Notes: generated by a model from the letters alone, not told the origin. A DNA stretch of 64,000 nt from Meghimatium bilineatum (GCA_034231615.1 CM067306.1:64507790-64571789); one strand, 5' to 3'. Counted from the first letter of the stretch, positions 20,810 through 31,319 are shown. Program-made: numbers and translations.

Positions 20810-20920
20810 CCCCCCCCTGTAAACGATGAGGAAGATGAACTCGCACAGAGTCGCGGAGTATTCAGAGAATCCAAAAAGAAGACTGCGTTCTGGAAATATT
20901 GTCACATGATGATGATGATT
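20810..20920 (+). mobile_element. LINE 3' end with TGA tail
   Basis: SRGVFRESKKKTAFWKYCHM resembles the REFIGKTTFWKEYV C-terminus of family Z, followed by TGATGATGATGA. Short TGA tails also occur at 38322, 49027 and 59228. Confidence 0.45.
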
Positions 20921-20999
20921 ACTTTTTAAAAAAAAAATGTTTAAAGCAGCACACGGAATTGTAACCAAGTCTGCTCAGCTGGCACCGACTCGTCAAGTC

Positions 21000-21310
21000 A
21001 ACAGTTTGTCAATAAATTACGCCAAAATGTTTTTGTCACTATTAGAACCGCCCCCCCCCCTCAAAAAGGTCAACTGTTTGTTAACTGTCAAGAATTCTCC
21101 CCCTTTCCTCACATAAACATTTTTTAAAGATTTTTCTTACTTCAGATTTTCCAAAAAATTTTTTTTTTAAATTTCACAATCTAAACAATATAATTGGTAC
21201 ATTATTTAAATTTGACTTCATACTCCCCCCCCCCCCCCGATATTTTTTGACGTGGTTGACAGTTTATTGATAAGTACACATCCCCACCCCCTCTCCCGAT
21301 AGGTAGCAGA
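21000..21310. repeat. RepD poly-C-rich element
   Basis: Contains C runs of 11-14 bases at about 21050 and 21226, with GTCAACTGTTTGTTAACTGT and GACGTGGTTGACAGTTTATT. The TGTTGAC/GTCAAC inverted motifs and C runs recur at 54140-54420, 58735-58870 and 63480-63830. Confidence 0.5.
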
Positions 21311-21929
21311 CACAGAAGCTGACAAAGGGTAACAAACTGACTGGATCACTTCAACATAAATGTAACGTTATGTGTGGATATGATGAGGAGGGAACGGGGT
21401 TTAAATCAACAACAGAGAAAACGAAATAAATCACGAGTCCGTATTCCCCCCGGCTCTGGGAACGATCGATAATCTGACTGTGAATATGCGTATGAAAGAG
21501 ACACGGGACACATACAGGCGACTTGGATTTGGCCAGAAACAGGGAAGGCTACACTGAAGACAAGAGGTGACAGACTGCGCTAAGGGAATTGTGTATCCGA
21601 CGGGTAAAGAATTAAGACAGCTTCGCTCCACGACACTCACAAAAAACATAACACCAGAGAAAGAATTAGAGAGAGAGAGAGATCGAGATAAATCGATGAT
21701 ATATGTGGGGGCGAAATCTAAACAAGTTCATCTTCAAATCTTAAGAATGACATTACACAGAAGAATGCCATCACATGTTCATATAATGTAATAATAATAC
21801 ATTGCAAGTGAATGATCACAATCTTTCTCTCTCATGTGAGAAGTACACGAGAACAAACGACCATCTTGCTTGGGGGGGGGGGGGGTGGGAACCACAGACA
21901 TCTGGATATCTCATTCTTCTGCGTTTCTT

Positions 21930-22115
21930 CTCAAACTCCTGCAGACTAGCAGGATGTAACCAGGAGAACGGGATGCGTTTGACATTGTTCACAGATGTGC
22001 TGCGATATCTGCACATTTCGGCCTTCCACATTTGACTTAGGTATGGCTTGTGTGTCATTTTGGCCATATACGACGTTATGGGACAGGGACCTCCTTACCT
22101 GGCTCTTACGACATG
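21930..22115 (-). mobile_element. RepC copy, diverged
   Basis: CTTCTCAAACTCCTGCAGAC, AGCAGGATGTAACCAGGAGA, ACGGGATGCG and GCGATATCTGCAC follow the reverse RepC order; the far end has CTCTTACGACATGCATG. Confidence 0.7.
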
Positions 22116-22294
22116 CATGAATGATAAACAGTTGTTATTCTTTATTTCCCTTTCGTTCCCAGACCGTACACAATGGGACTTCCCGATATTCAACAGTTCT
22201 TAACTACTGGCGTCACAGCAATGGTCGGTTAACCAACCATTGTCAGGATTTCTGTGTAGTATTTACCAAATTCTTCTGCAGAATAGATCTGCGG

Positions 22295-22470
22295 GCTGAT
22301 TTCACACTGCATCACTCATCTTGGCTGATCTCACACAGCGTCCCTCATCTTGGCTGATCTCACACAGCGTCACTCATTTTGGCTGATCCAGCATCACTCA
22401 TCCTGACTGATCTCACACAGCGTCACTCATTTTGGCTGATCTCACACAGCTTCGCCCATCTTAGTTAACA
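22295..22470. repeat. 29-bp minisatellite, about 6 copies
   Basis: Unit TCACACAGCGTCACTCATCT plus TGGCTGATC, with one shortened copy around 22380-22395. Confidence 0.9.
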
Positions 22471-22711
22471 CAACTGAGATCATTTGTGTCGCCAGCCAAT
22501 GAAACCAACACAAAAAGTATTTTTTTAAAACCAACAATATAAAAAGTCAGAAATACAAAGAGGAAAGACTTATGAGATGGACGCACAAACTCTACCCTGG
22601 AAAAGTACACTTGTTATAGTTGTGAAAATTTGTTCAAAACGGGAAATCCCGAAGGAAATTATCTCTAGCTCTGACGTAGCAGTTTGTCCTTTATTAATAT
22701 ATGAAGATGCC

Positions 22712-22786
22712 CTTGGGAAAACCCAAAGTACACTTCCTAGTCGTAGATGAGAAAACCCAAAGTACACTTCCTAGTCGTAGATGAGA
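22712..22786. repeat. Tandem duplication, two 36-bp copies
   Basis: GAAAACCCAAAGTACACTTC and CTAGTCGTAGATGA appear twice in succession without change. Confidence 0.9.
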
Positions 22787-23367
22787 AAAGACATAGCAGT
22801 GCGACAAATGCTGCAGATACAATTATAAGTTTAAATATTCGTGTCTGTTGCAGTTGTGTGGTGTGTTCTTTTTTGGGAGGGGGGGATAAATAAACGCATC
22901 CATCAACTAACACATGCCTATATATACCTGTAAATGTACACATTTTGCAATGTACACTATGCAGAGGCATGATATTTTTGTTTGTTTGTGAGGCTTATGC
23001 ACTTCTAAAAGGTCATAATACTGAATTATTAACAAATTAAATTGTACACACTCTATCCGACAGGTAATATCTAACAGTCCTTCAGCTGGGCAATGTATTT
23101 CATTTTTATTTCTTTTATTAATCTATTAAATCGTTTTTTCTAATGTCAATATTTAGCACTGTTGTTTCAACTGTTCATGAATTAATAGAGCTATCATTTC
23201 CAACTTTCACTTGCAACTACACAGACGCCACTTGCTGGTTGTGCGAAAGGGAAGTATCGTATCAAAAAATGTTACGATTAACTATTAACTAACGGATAAT
23301 TATGTAATTAAATTTATTCTTACCCCGGGCAACTCTGGGTATTGCTTAAATTGTGTCTGTGTGTATA

Positions 23368-23470
23368 TGTAAGTATGTATGTATGTATGTATGTATGTAT
23401 GTATGTATGTATGTATGTATGTATGTATGTATATATGTATGTATATATGTATGTATATATGTATGCATGT
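23368..23470. repeat. GTAT microsatellite
   Basis: About 95 bp of (GTAT)n with GTATATAT interruptions on the right; hairpin family B sequence follows at once. Confidence 0.97.
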
Positions 23471-23535
23471 ATAGTGACCAACGAAAATCATGACAATAAT
23501 CACAATCGGTCACGTATAGGGGGTCTGTTATGATT
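23465..23535. mobile_element. Hairpin family B, right arm
   Basis: ATAGTGACCAACGAAAATCA, TGACAATAATCACAATCGGT and CACGTATAGGGGGTC match the right arm of the complete copy at 24673-24840. The left arm appears replaced by the GTAT microsatellite. Confidence 0.55.
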
Positions 23536-23670
23536 CTGATATTAGCGTTCTTCAAGATATGATGGGGTAGACTGCACAAAACTATGGTCCCATATGCAAC
23601 GCCGAATCTTAACCATTAAGAAATAACAGGCAAACATAGACAGTACATATTACAGGACAACATTGACTAC

Positions 23671-23928
23671 CTTTCTGTCCAATCTGCACAAATCTCTCTG
23701 CACGCACAATACACTGGAGTTGGCAGCGTAGTAGTAGATATCTCCAGGGAGCATGTGCGGACTGCCACTTAGATCTAACTCCTCAAGAAGCTCGGCATTG
23801 CTCGGACACAACTCCTCGCACGAGGAAAACTTTTCCAGCTTCGATGACCGCGTGGTTCTAGCGCCAGTGGTCACAATATTGTCAACAGTCAATATGGTAT
23901 TAAAATCCGAGATTACGATAGGTATCAC
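23671..23928 (-). CDS. La-related protein, 5'-most visible coding exon
   Basis: Open frame of up to 86 codons ending in AAG followed by the donor GTAGTC, phase 0, joining in frame to the exon at 13247-13306. The peptide is acidic and Ser-rich (SSCEELCPSNAELLEELDL), then GDIYYYAANSS and a basic CRLDRK end. It matches no domain I know. An in-frame TGA lies just upstream of 23928, and the first in-frame ATG is at 23754 (codon 59). So either translation starts there and only the last 28 residues are coding, or an acceptor inside the exon (for example before 23846) joins it to an exon not found. The 5' boundary is unresolved; the 3' boundary is firm. Confidence 0.55.
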
Positions 23929-23934
23929 AAATCA

Positions 23935-24672
23935 GTCCTGGGTTAATTAATCAACTTTGTTAATAAAGCGCAACTAAAAGTCACAAATCTACACTTGAAT
24001 CTTCCCAGATGAAGGGAAACATTGCAATAAAGCAGATACTCCTAAGTTGATCTTCTTCTTCTTTCGGTGGACTTTCGCTTTAAACTATTCAACTTTGGAA
24101 GAAAATAAAATACATATATCCTCTATTACACCGTGTCAGTTATTTCACGATAATGTGTTTTTGTGAACTCTATATTAAATATATTGCAGTCTTTCATATA
24201 TATTTTTACAACACACTCAAATATCTTCTGCATTTTTGTATTCACAATTTTAACGGTTGTTTCCCCTGAGCGTCAGTTGTTTGTCGGTGCACCCTTGACA
24301 TCTGACGTATTCTAGAATATTCTGCATGCATATCAATGTGTACAAGAAACAATTACTCCAAACAGTTGTATAAATACAAAACGTATGTGAATTTTTATAT
24401 GGTGTCGTTCTTATTGAGTTTCACTTGAGTTAGTTTTCTCTAACGAAATATTTAGTACTGTACCACTTTAGATTATTTCTGCATTCAATGTTTGTTTTTT
24501 TTGGATGGTGTCCTTTCCCTATAAAAATAACATTATAAAGAAAAAGGCACCATGCACATAGAAACATTAACTTACAACCCCTACCCCTTTTTTAAATACA
24601 TATACAAAACCCGAACCAAACACACTTGATACAAGACTGCCAACAGTATAGAAGACATTCCAACAGAATTAA
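23935..24672. other. 5' region of the La-related gene
   Basis: Upstream (minus sense) of the 5'-most exon. No repeat family recognised over about 700 bp, which is unusual in this window and fits a promoter/5'UTR. Contains the heat-shock element noted separately. Confidence 0.35.
24309..24323. promoter_or_regulatory. Perfect heat-shock element, possible promoter of the La-related gene
   Basis: TTCTAGAATATTC forms three alternating nTTCn/nGAAn pentamers, the heat-shock-factor consensus. A CRE-like TGACGTA sits immediately beside it at 24303-24309. It lies about 380 bp upstream (minus-strand sense) of the 5'-most coding exon. Short sites arise by chance in AT-rich DNA, so function is inference. 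Confidence 0.25.
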
Positions 24673-24840
24673 TTAGGACCTCATTCGTTCAGTTTGTGAT
24701 TATTGTTGGGCTTTCGGTTGATGAATATTTATATACCTGGAGTCTCCGTGGCTATTTTTTTGGCATGCAATTCTAAGTATGTAAATAGTGACCAACCGAA
24801 ATCCCAACAATATTCAAAAACGTCACGAATGGGGTCCTAA
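24673..24840. mobile_element. Hairpin MITE family B, complete copy
   Basis: Ends TTAGGACC and GGTCCTAA are inverted repeats. Inner arms ATTCGTTCAGTTTGTGATTA TTGTTGGG and CCCAACAATATTCAAAAACG TCACGAAT pair with mismatches, as do TTTCGGTTG and CAACCGAAA-like segments. Relatives at 23465-23535 and 55366-55497. Confidence 0.65.
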
Positions 24841-26165
24841 ATAATATTGTTGGAAGGTCTTTATTGCAGGACCGTCATACTTGAAATATCTCCTGTAATC
24901 ATATTTTTTGAAAATATTAAATGGTGCAACTTAGGGATAAATGGGTTCAGTAAAAAATATTGCTCTTACGGTAAGACACGCTGCTTTCAACGTTAGAACG
25001 TTAATGTAATTTGGTTACATCAGAGACAACCGTAAAAATAGTATATGTCGCAGTTCTGATAATCCAACCACCACGACTTCGTATGTGTATTCGAGAATCC
25101 ATTTAATAAAAAAATATACTTGACTTTATACGGAAACGGAACTATTTCAAGATATGGACACAAGAATGATGGAAATATAGTTGTAAAATCGGGGTATGTC
25201 AGGAATACTACACCGAGTGATAGATAGTTGCGGCACAAAACAACGTCAATGGATACTTTATACACACGCTGTCTCATAAGATGTGTAAATATACCAGAAT
25301 ATATGTATTACATATACAGGGTATATCACAGGTCATGAGAGATACATCTCTTTTTTATCATAGACATGTCAAATCACGATTCATTATACATTTCAATTCT
25401 TGTGAAACTGTATTAGGAGATAAACAGCTCCGGTGTCGGGTTACAACTCGAAACTGGAAATGGGTGGCTGCGGCAACACAGGACAAAAATCAAAATGAAC
25501 AGAAATAGGTATACGCAACACTAAAATAAGTCAATATAACTACCTATATTTCGGTGACACGTATACTGTATTAGACCGATCTATAAACCAAACGCTCTTG
25601 CCTAAGACATCCTGGCCATAAAAAATATATGTTAATCAAACGTTCATGCTTTACTCTACTTTCATCAATTTCTCATATGGTAACATAGATGCCTACATAC
25701 ATTCACCCCAATCTCGGCTTATTTTGTTATATTTTCTTCCAGTTTGTGTGTTTGTCCTCACCTTGACAAAGGCATAGTTGTCGAAACGTTGAACCTGTGA
25801 GTTCGTTCTATTTGTAAAACTGATATTTAACCATTTTTGTGTTACTTTAATAATTTTCATTTGCCACGCAGATTTGTTGTATTGCACTTTGTCTTTCAAA
25901 TAAAACCACAATGTTTGAATAACATTTAGCAAACTAAATGTTAGAGACTTGTCCAGATCTCGCTATGCTAGACTGATATCGGTACTCAAACAATTTCAGG
26001 GATCATAAACTAACAACTAGATTTAAAAATCTATACTCAAACATATCCTCTCTAATTTTGTTCTTGCGTGAGAAGTTCTGAAGATGTCCGATCAGTGAAT
26101 AATTCCGTGTGAAAGTTTTTACGAAAAAAAGTCATTCATCCGTTATTTATGTGCGCGGATGGTAT
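24841..26165. other. No gene seen; retroelement-end motif at 25757-25790
   Basis: AT-rich. CTTGACAAAGGCATAGTTGT followed by CGAAACGTTGAACC is a stem-forming string of the kind found at the ends of some retroelements (compare 29550 and 41060). No coding or transposon ends otherwise. Confidence 0.35.
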
Positions 26166-26169
26166 ATTT

Positions 26170-26600
26170 CGTGAGCAGTGCGTTTTAATTACGTGCGCTG
26201 CCGCTCATTTGCGCATCGTGAAAGTGTTCAAGAAATGTGTGCTCCGTTCAACACAGAACAGCTCCCCTGTCGCGTGTTTAAAACTTTCGAGCGTCATATT
26301 CACTGCAGCCTAGACATCGCAGAGCACAGGATTGCCCCAGCTTCGCTGTTCAGAGTGAGCCTGGTCCACGGGCCTCTAGATCTGCTTTCGCTGTATCTGT
26401 GTAACATAGCTTGTTGTGGTATGCTGTCTGATGGTAGTCTGTTGATGTGTGCAAACCATTTAATCTGTTGTCTCTTGATGTACTCTAAGATTGGCGTTGA
26501 GCCGATTTTTTGTCGGATGTCCTCATTCCTCATCCTGTCTCTTAGTGGGGTTCAATTTATTGAGTTCAAGTATTCTCATACTATTCATAGCGTTACCAAT
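26170..26600 (-). mobile_element. LINE C-terminal fragment
   Basis: Minus-strand peptide LRDRMRNEDIRQKIGSTPIL, EYIKRQQIKWFAHINRLPSD. RIRNEDIR and KWFGHxxR are standard in RTE-like LINE C-termini. Past codon 60 the reading frame becomes unrelated, and the tail reaches about 26170. Confidence 0.7.
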
Positions 26601-26663
26601 TAGTTAGGTTAATGTCAAACTGGATGACTAATTACTATATATATTCGTGACCCTCGTAAATAT

Positions 26664-26790
26664 AAGATCTACTGATTCAAGCCTTTTTGATTATTCATGA
26701 TTATACCAGAGATTTCCATTGGTCACTACGATTATGTGTGACAACCAATGAACAATCTTAAAATGGTTGATTTATGACATCGTAGATCTT
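26664..26790. mobile_element. CCAAT-hairpin MITE (family A), diverged
   Basis: Outer arms AAGATCTAC and GTAGATCTT, inner TTTCCATTGGTCACT and GTGACAACCAATGAAC. Whole element can fold. Confidence 0.65.
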
Positions 26791-26896
26791 ATCTCTGCAG
26801 ACAGTGTTGGTACATGAGACTTCTTATTGACACACCTGCATTCGTGTGTCACTCAACCCCCAAACAAATATTCGAGCACGTGCTAGACCGTCTGAA

Positions 26897-26970
26897 GCAG
26901 TGGTTCCCACACTTTATTTTCTCTGGGACATACTTTCGAATTCAAAATATGATGGCGCTACCTGAATTTA
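26897..26970. mobile_element. hAT-like MITE end
   Basis: CAGTGGTTCCCACACTTTAT and TTTCTCTGGGACATACTTTC are typical of hAT MITE left ends; the partner end was not found. Confidence 0.4.
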
Positions 26971-27020
26971 AATAGGTATAAGTCCGTCATCCATTATAGT
27001 CATGTGGACTCATCTGTCAC

Positions 27021-27142
27021 CATCCTTCAAAAGTTACGCTATTTGGCTCTTTACTCGTTATTTTCATTAGCTGTCGACACAGAAAGTAACCAATGAACAC
27101 ATCGGAAAAAATAAAATAGTGTCACTTCGATTTTGAAGGATG
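27021..27142. mobile_element. CCAAT-hairpin MITE (family A)
   Basis: Perfect terminal inverted repeat CATCCTTCAAAA / TTTTGAAGGATG, arms GTTACGCTATTTGGCTCTTT and AAAATAGTGTCACTTC, centre GCTGTCGACACAG and ACCAATGA. Confidence 0.75.
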
Positions 27143-27184
27143 ATACGATAGACTCCACAGGATTGCATAATTGACTAAGGACTC

Positions 27185-27255
27185 CAGACATGGAGAACTA
27201 TGACATCCGCCCTATGTGCCAAACTTGGCAAAAAAGGAACTGACTGACTAACGCT
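27185..27255 (+). mobile_element. LINE 3' terminus
   Basis: ATGGAGAACTATGACATCCG and the next 40 bases are nearly identical to 60608-60665, the end of the LINE at 59.6-60.7 kb, with a TGACTGACTAAC tail. A very short 5'-truncated insertion. Confidence 0.75.
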
Positions 27256-27459
27256 TTACCTAGGGGGTGATGTGAGAATCAAGTCCGTCGCCTTAACCTT
27301 ATCATTTGGTTTCATTTTTATAAACCGAGTCGAATTCTGATCTAAAAATCGAATGTAACCTCGGTCAAGAAACCGGATCATTACTGATTACTGAAATGAG
27401 GAGTTACTGCATCATGTATGCTCTACTAAAACTGCATATAATTTGCTGTTTCTTCCACA

Positions 27460-27550
27460 TCAGCATTCACTCTCAAACTCCCGCTGGATCTCTCTTGTAG
27501 CAGGATCAGGAAACTATATTTCCAGCAGGATGTAGTCCAGAAAATGCTTA
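27460..27550 (-). mobile_element. RepC-related fragment (second subfamily)
   Basis: CACTCTCAAACTCCCGCTGG, ATCTCTCTTGTAGCAGGATC, CCAGCAGGATGTAGTCCAGA match the 38.1-kb copy. Confidence 0.55.
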
Positions 27551-27965
27551 GAAATAATCTAATAATCTCTGGTTGTACAATTTCGGGATCACTGCTCTAA
27601 TGTCACCTGTTGGTCACAACTTCGATCTATTAGCCTACCTGGATAGTAATCACCTGGCCCGGTGTGCATATTAGAAAAAAAAGAAAGGGGGGGAAATGAA
27701 CAAATACACCCCCGGCCTCCCTTGTGCAATTAAAAAATGTGTTTGTTCAAATACAGCCCCACAGTAAACAACAATGACACACGAAATACTCATCAATACC
27801 AACTGACTGTGCTCAGTCTTCCGAGCACACGGGATCAAAACTGGTTCGAATCGACGTTAATACTGTGACTGCACAACAGCACAGGTGTTCCAGTCACTTT
27901 TGGCTAGCTTATTCAACAGTAAAGTGACATCCAGACTAGCTCATGCAGAGACTGCTAACGTCATA

Positions 27966-28409
27966 CAGTGGAATCCCGTTATAACAACGTGGTCCGGACC
28001 GACATAATATGTATGTAACAACAGAAATTCGCTATATACAGTACAAATAGTAAATATCGCCCGTGTATGGCCAGGATAGGAGAGCAAAGATTAGCAACAA
28101 TGTTTACCTTCCATGCGTGTCGTAAAAGGTGACTAATGAGGTTATGGGGTGGAGTTGGTTGCTCCATTCCACATAGGATCAAAGTGACCTTAAGCCATGC
28201 TGAAGTTGGATGTGTGAGGTCAAAAAGTGCAGATATCGCATCAATTATGTAAACCATGACACAGCTCACTCCGTTCTCCTGACTACATTCTGCTCATCTG
28301 CAGGAGTTTGAGAACGAACGCAGAAGAATAAATATAATTGGGGATTTCGAAGTGTTGTTATATATGGACGTTCGTTATACAAGAATATGCTATAGAGGGG
28401 ATTCCACTG
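27966..28409. mobile_element. pogo/Tigger-like MITE interrupted by RepC
   Basis: Ends CAGTGGAATCCCGTTATA and its inverted partner GAGGGGATTCCACTG, preceded by TA. CAGTxGAAxCC ends and TA targets are typical of pogo/Tigger MITEs. Without RepC and one target copy it is about 166 bp. The internal halves GTTATAACAACGTGG and GTTATACAAGAATATGC are related, so it is a foldback. Confidence 0.7.
28058..28328 (+). mobile_element. RepC element with 7-bp target duplication
   Basis: A complete 271-bp copy from CGCCCGTGTATGGCCAGGAT to AACGCAGAAGAA, flanked by TAAATAT at 28051-28057 and 28329-28335. This defines the ends of RepC and shows it inserted into the MITE after the MITE was in place. Confidence 0.8.
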
Positions 28410-28539
28410 AACCTCACTCCAAAAACTCACTAACAAGTCAGAAAAATGGGCCGGAATAGCAACCTATTGCAAGTATGAACCCCTTTTATACAGAGGATGT
28501 GTGTCATGTTTTACAACAACATGATGATAAAAACTACGA

Positions 28540-28985
28540 TAATGTATAATAGTCACTGGTGACTAATAGAATTAGTAAATAGTAACAATAGTCACTGGTG
28601 ACTAATAGAATTAGTAAATAGTAACAATAGTCACTGGTGACTAATAGAATTAGTAAATAGTAACAATAGTCACTGGTGACTAATAGAATTAGTAAATAGT
28701 AACAATAGTCACCGGTGACTAATAGAATTAGTAAATAGTAACAATAGTCACCGGTGACTAATAGAATTAGTAAATAGTAACAATAGTCACTGGTGACTAA
28801 TAGAATTAGTAAATAGTAACAATAGTCACTGGTGACTAATAGAATTAGTAAATAGTAACAATAGTCACCGGTGACTAATAGAATTAGTAAATAGTAACAA
28901 TAGTCACTGGTGACTAATCATCATCAAGTGACATTCTAGTCACTGGTATATTTACTGGTAACTAATATAATTAGTAAATAGTAAC
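28540..28985. repeat. 39-bp minisatellite of palindromic units, about 10 copies
   Basis: Unit TAGTCACTGGTGACTAATAG plus AATTAGTAAATAGTAACAA. Each unit begins with the palindrome TAGTCACYGGTGACTA, perfect in the C variant. The last copies decay at 28920-28985. Confidence 0.97.
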
Positions 28986-29099
28986 ACTAATGTCAATGAG
29001 TTAATTTTTTTTGTTAAAACAACGGAATAAGGATTTGTTTATCAAGTTACAATCCAATAGAGACCATTATCAAGATAGAAACACGAAGCAGAAATAAAC

Positions 29100-29370
29100 A
29101 CATTTATCAATGCAAACAGATGGTCTCACAAGCAGAACGAGACGCCGGAATAACATCGCCCATGTGCTTGGAACGGATAAAAACAACAGACCCCTAAACA
29201 ATCATGTAGAAAGTAGGAGGGGCGGTGGGAGGCTTTTAGGCCGTCCAAAAGAAACTCTATGCACAACAATCAACTGTGAACGCTCAATACTGGGCATATG
29301 CCATTCACAATAACTACAGCAAATTGCAACGAGGCGGATATGGGTACCAGATTTCCTTGGATAATCAAAG
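29100..29370 (+). mobile_element. Probable LINE C-terminal fragment
   Basis: Plus-strand SRRGGGRLLGRPKETLCTTI followed by NCERSILGICHSQ and, after a stop, RRIWVPDFLG. GRPKxxW followed by a basic RERxxLG helix is common in LINE C-termini; similarity is limited, so the call is tentative. Confidence 0.4.
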
Positions 29371-29539
29371 TGGTGAGCATAATGCTGACCACATCCTTCC
29401 TAGATATCGTAATAAGTAATTTCTCATAATTGTATTACTTTCCCCTTCTGTTATTCTTTTCTATCTATCAGTTTCATATAAATTATATTATTTTATGTAG
29501 TCCTCTGCTCACTGTTCCTTGAAGTCTGTGTGTTCATAT

Positions 29540-29600
29540 CTTGATGAAGGCCCTTTAGTCGAAACTTTGATACGTTCTTATTTTTGCTATTTAACATATT
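29540..29600 (+). other. Retroelement-end motif (TTGATGAAGG..GTCGAAAC)
   Basis: CTTGATGAAGGCCCTTTAGT followed by CGAAACTTTGATACGTTC. Similar strings sit at 25757-25790, 41050-41085 and, on the minus strand, 51440-51475 and 60755-60800. They resemble the hammerhead-like ends of Penelope-type retroelements, but I cannot complete a full ribozyme fold. Confidence 0.3.
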
Positions 29601-29679
29601 ATATTTTTTGTTTTAGTATATATATTTATCGTATGGTACCGAATTTCGGACACATAAAAATACAATATTTTAGTAAGAT

Positions 29680-29845
29680 TAATCATGAAGGAAAAATTTC
29701 CAGGACAGAGAACAAGAAGCAGAACAAGACAGCGATAGACACAGGATAACGAAGACTTAAACGTGACACTGGAAGAGGTTGGACAGCAATACCGAGAGGA
29801 TTACAGAACTGTGGTGACAACATCGTTCAGTGAAGGACACATGAC
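29680..29845 (+). mobile_element. LINE 3' end
   Basis: The final 34 codons read EDLNVTLEEVGQQYREDYRT, VVTTSFSEGHMT, stop, preceded in another frame by a basic RTRSRTRQR stretch. It parallels the family Z end (NMNTSLKNA..TTFWKEYVT) and is a related family. Confidence 0.6.
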
Positions 29846-29989
29846 ATAAATATACAGATAGATAGATGCATTGAAAGATTGATGGGATATCGTATATGTA
29901 TATGGAATATAACCCATAAAATGAGTTGTTCTTACACAAGTTATAATTCTACATCTCAGAACAGGACACAACTGACCCAGCAGTCATAT

Positions 29990-30235
29990 GTATACAAAGT
30001 TCAAGATTGGCAACACTGCCATGTGTACAGGCAGCACAGAGTGCCAAACATATACTTCAAGAGTGTTCTGAGCATGAAACGCTGAGGCAGACATATTGGC
30101 CAGAGGAAACAACACTGGAATCAAAACTCTATGGGACACTGTATGAACTACAAAAGACAGTGAGTTTTATTCAGGAGACAGAATTACAGATATAGACATG
30201 TTTCAAGTGAACGAAAGAAGAAGAAGTTCTAACAA
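29990..30235 (+). mobile_element. Jockey-like LINE 3' end with AAG tail
   Basis: Reads LPCVQAAQSAKHILQECSEH, ETLRQTYWPEETTLESKLYG, TLYELQKTVSFIQETELQI, stop at 30193-30195, then GAACGAAAGAAGAAGAAG. KHILQxC and the ETxLExKLxG helix are the jockey ORF2 end. In frame over about 60 codons, so relatively young. Confidence 0.75.
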
Positions 30236-30239
30236 ACAT

Positions 30240-31000
30240 ACATTCGCACTCACGCATTAAGTATACATACATTGCTCAGAGCACCCCCCCCCCCGGCCAT
30301 ATTACAACACGTGTTTGATATGATACGGAGACACCAACAGAAGCTGAAATGAATTCAATTATTTGACATCTCTGTTTTTTTTTTCTTCTGGAGAAATAAT
30401 TACACACTTAAACTTTATTTCGATTCGCCGCTCCAGAGAAACTATACAGCGCACACCACAAAGCATTGCACACACTAGTCGAACAGTAATGGGTTTTCCA
30501 CCACTTTCTTGGCAGATCAATACTGGATGGCAAGGATTTCGATTTGTGTCTACAATTCACTTCGCACTGAAAGTTAGGAAACAAAAGGCAAACAACTGGT
30601 TGTGCACTCGTTATAATGATCATCCGCGGAAGAAACCGTTTAAACTTTGACAATTATTTTGAGCTGACGTTACAGACAAAACCAATTTATGAAAGGTCAC
30701 TACCTCGTTCTAGATCTTTGATGAATTCTCATTTTCCAAATGCTTCACTTTAAAAGGTCATAGGTCATGTGAATAGGTTTAGTATATAAAAGGTATTGAA
30801 CTAGAACGCAGTGAATTTATACAAGAGATACCATTAGATAAGACCAACTAATTCCAATCCAATGAAATAAGAATAAGGAACATCGATTAGAAATTGGACG
30901 TACCTTGGTATAGTTTATCAGTGCACTAACCTGCTATTGGTATAGTTTATCAGTGCACTAACCTGCTATTTCATTATCACAAGTTACAAACACTGGCGAC
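30240..31000. other. No gene seen
   Basis: C run at about 30283. A GGTATAGTTTATCAGTGCAC duplicated string lies at 30905 and 30937. An open frame near 30400-30650 on either strand has no recognisable domain. Confidence 0.35.
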
Positions 31001-31259
31001 ATTATTATTGATATCGACTATGATTGACTGAGCGAAAACTTCCCACTAGAGTCAGACGGTACAACTCTCGGATCACGCAACACAAATAAAAGGAATGATA
31101 GGCGTAGAGGATTGACTCGTTTGTACTATGGTTCACGTGTACACAGTCCCTGTAAACTATGCGGGTTGACGTCTGCCGATAGTAGCACACATAGCACTGA
31201 CTCAAGGTTCACACGGTAATTCCCGAATATCAATAGAGAAAAATCACTTTGTAAACGAG

Positions 31260-31310
31260 CTATATTCGACCTCTTGAGAACAAAGCGAACGGCGTAGCTC
31301 TATAGCTCCT
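31260..31310 (-). mobile_element. SINE-B tRNA-like head, degraded
   Basis: CGACCTCTTGAGAACAAAGC GAACGGCGTAGCTCTA resembles the reverse head of SINE-B at 51240-51310. The body could not be aligned. Confidence 0.35.
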
Positions 31311-31319
31311 TATGGGTTC

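Larger units (their letters stand above)
808..23928 (-). other. La-related protein gene, seven exons, 3' end outside window
   Basis: Transcription unit inferred by joining seven minus-strand exons. Each is bounded by AG acceptors and GT donors (GTAGTC, GTGAGT, GTTTGT, GTAAGT, GTAATG, GTAAGT, GTATGT), and the phases run 0, 0, 1, 1, 1, 2, 1 without conflict. Domain order: N-terminal acidic stretch, two PAM2-like motifs, Gly/Gln-rich linker, acidic linker, La motif. La-related proteins bind RNA 3' ends or poly(A) and often contact PABP through PAM2. An RRM and the C-terminus would be expected next but lie beyond position 1. Family: PAM2 upstream of the La motif and the MDSD string recall LARP4, whereas the NLPxDKFL and PLE strings recall genuine La. 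I leave the subfamily open. All introns are repeat-rich. Confidence 0.85.

Noticed and set aside
27830-27870. GGTTCGAATCGAC considered as part of a tRNA gene
   Set aside because: No A-box at tRNA spacing and no cloverleaf can be drawn; at most an old SINE head.
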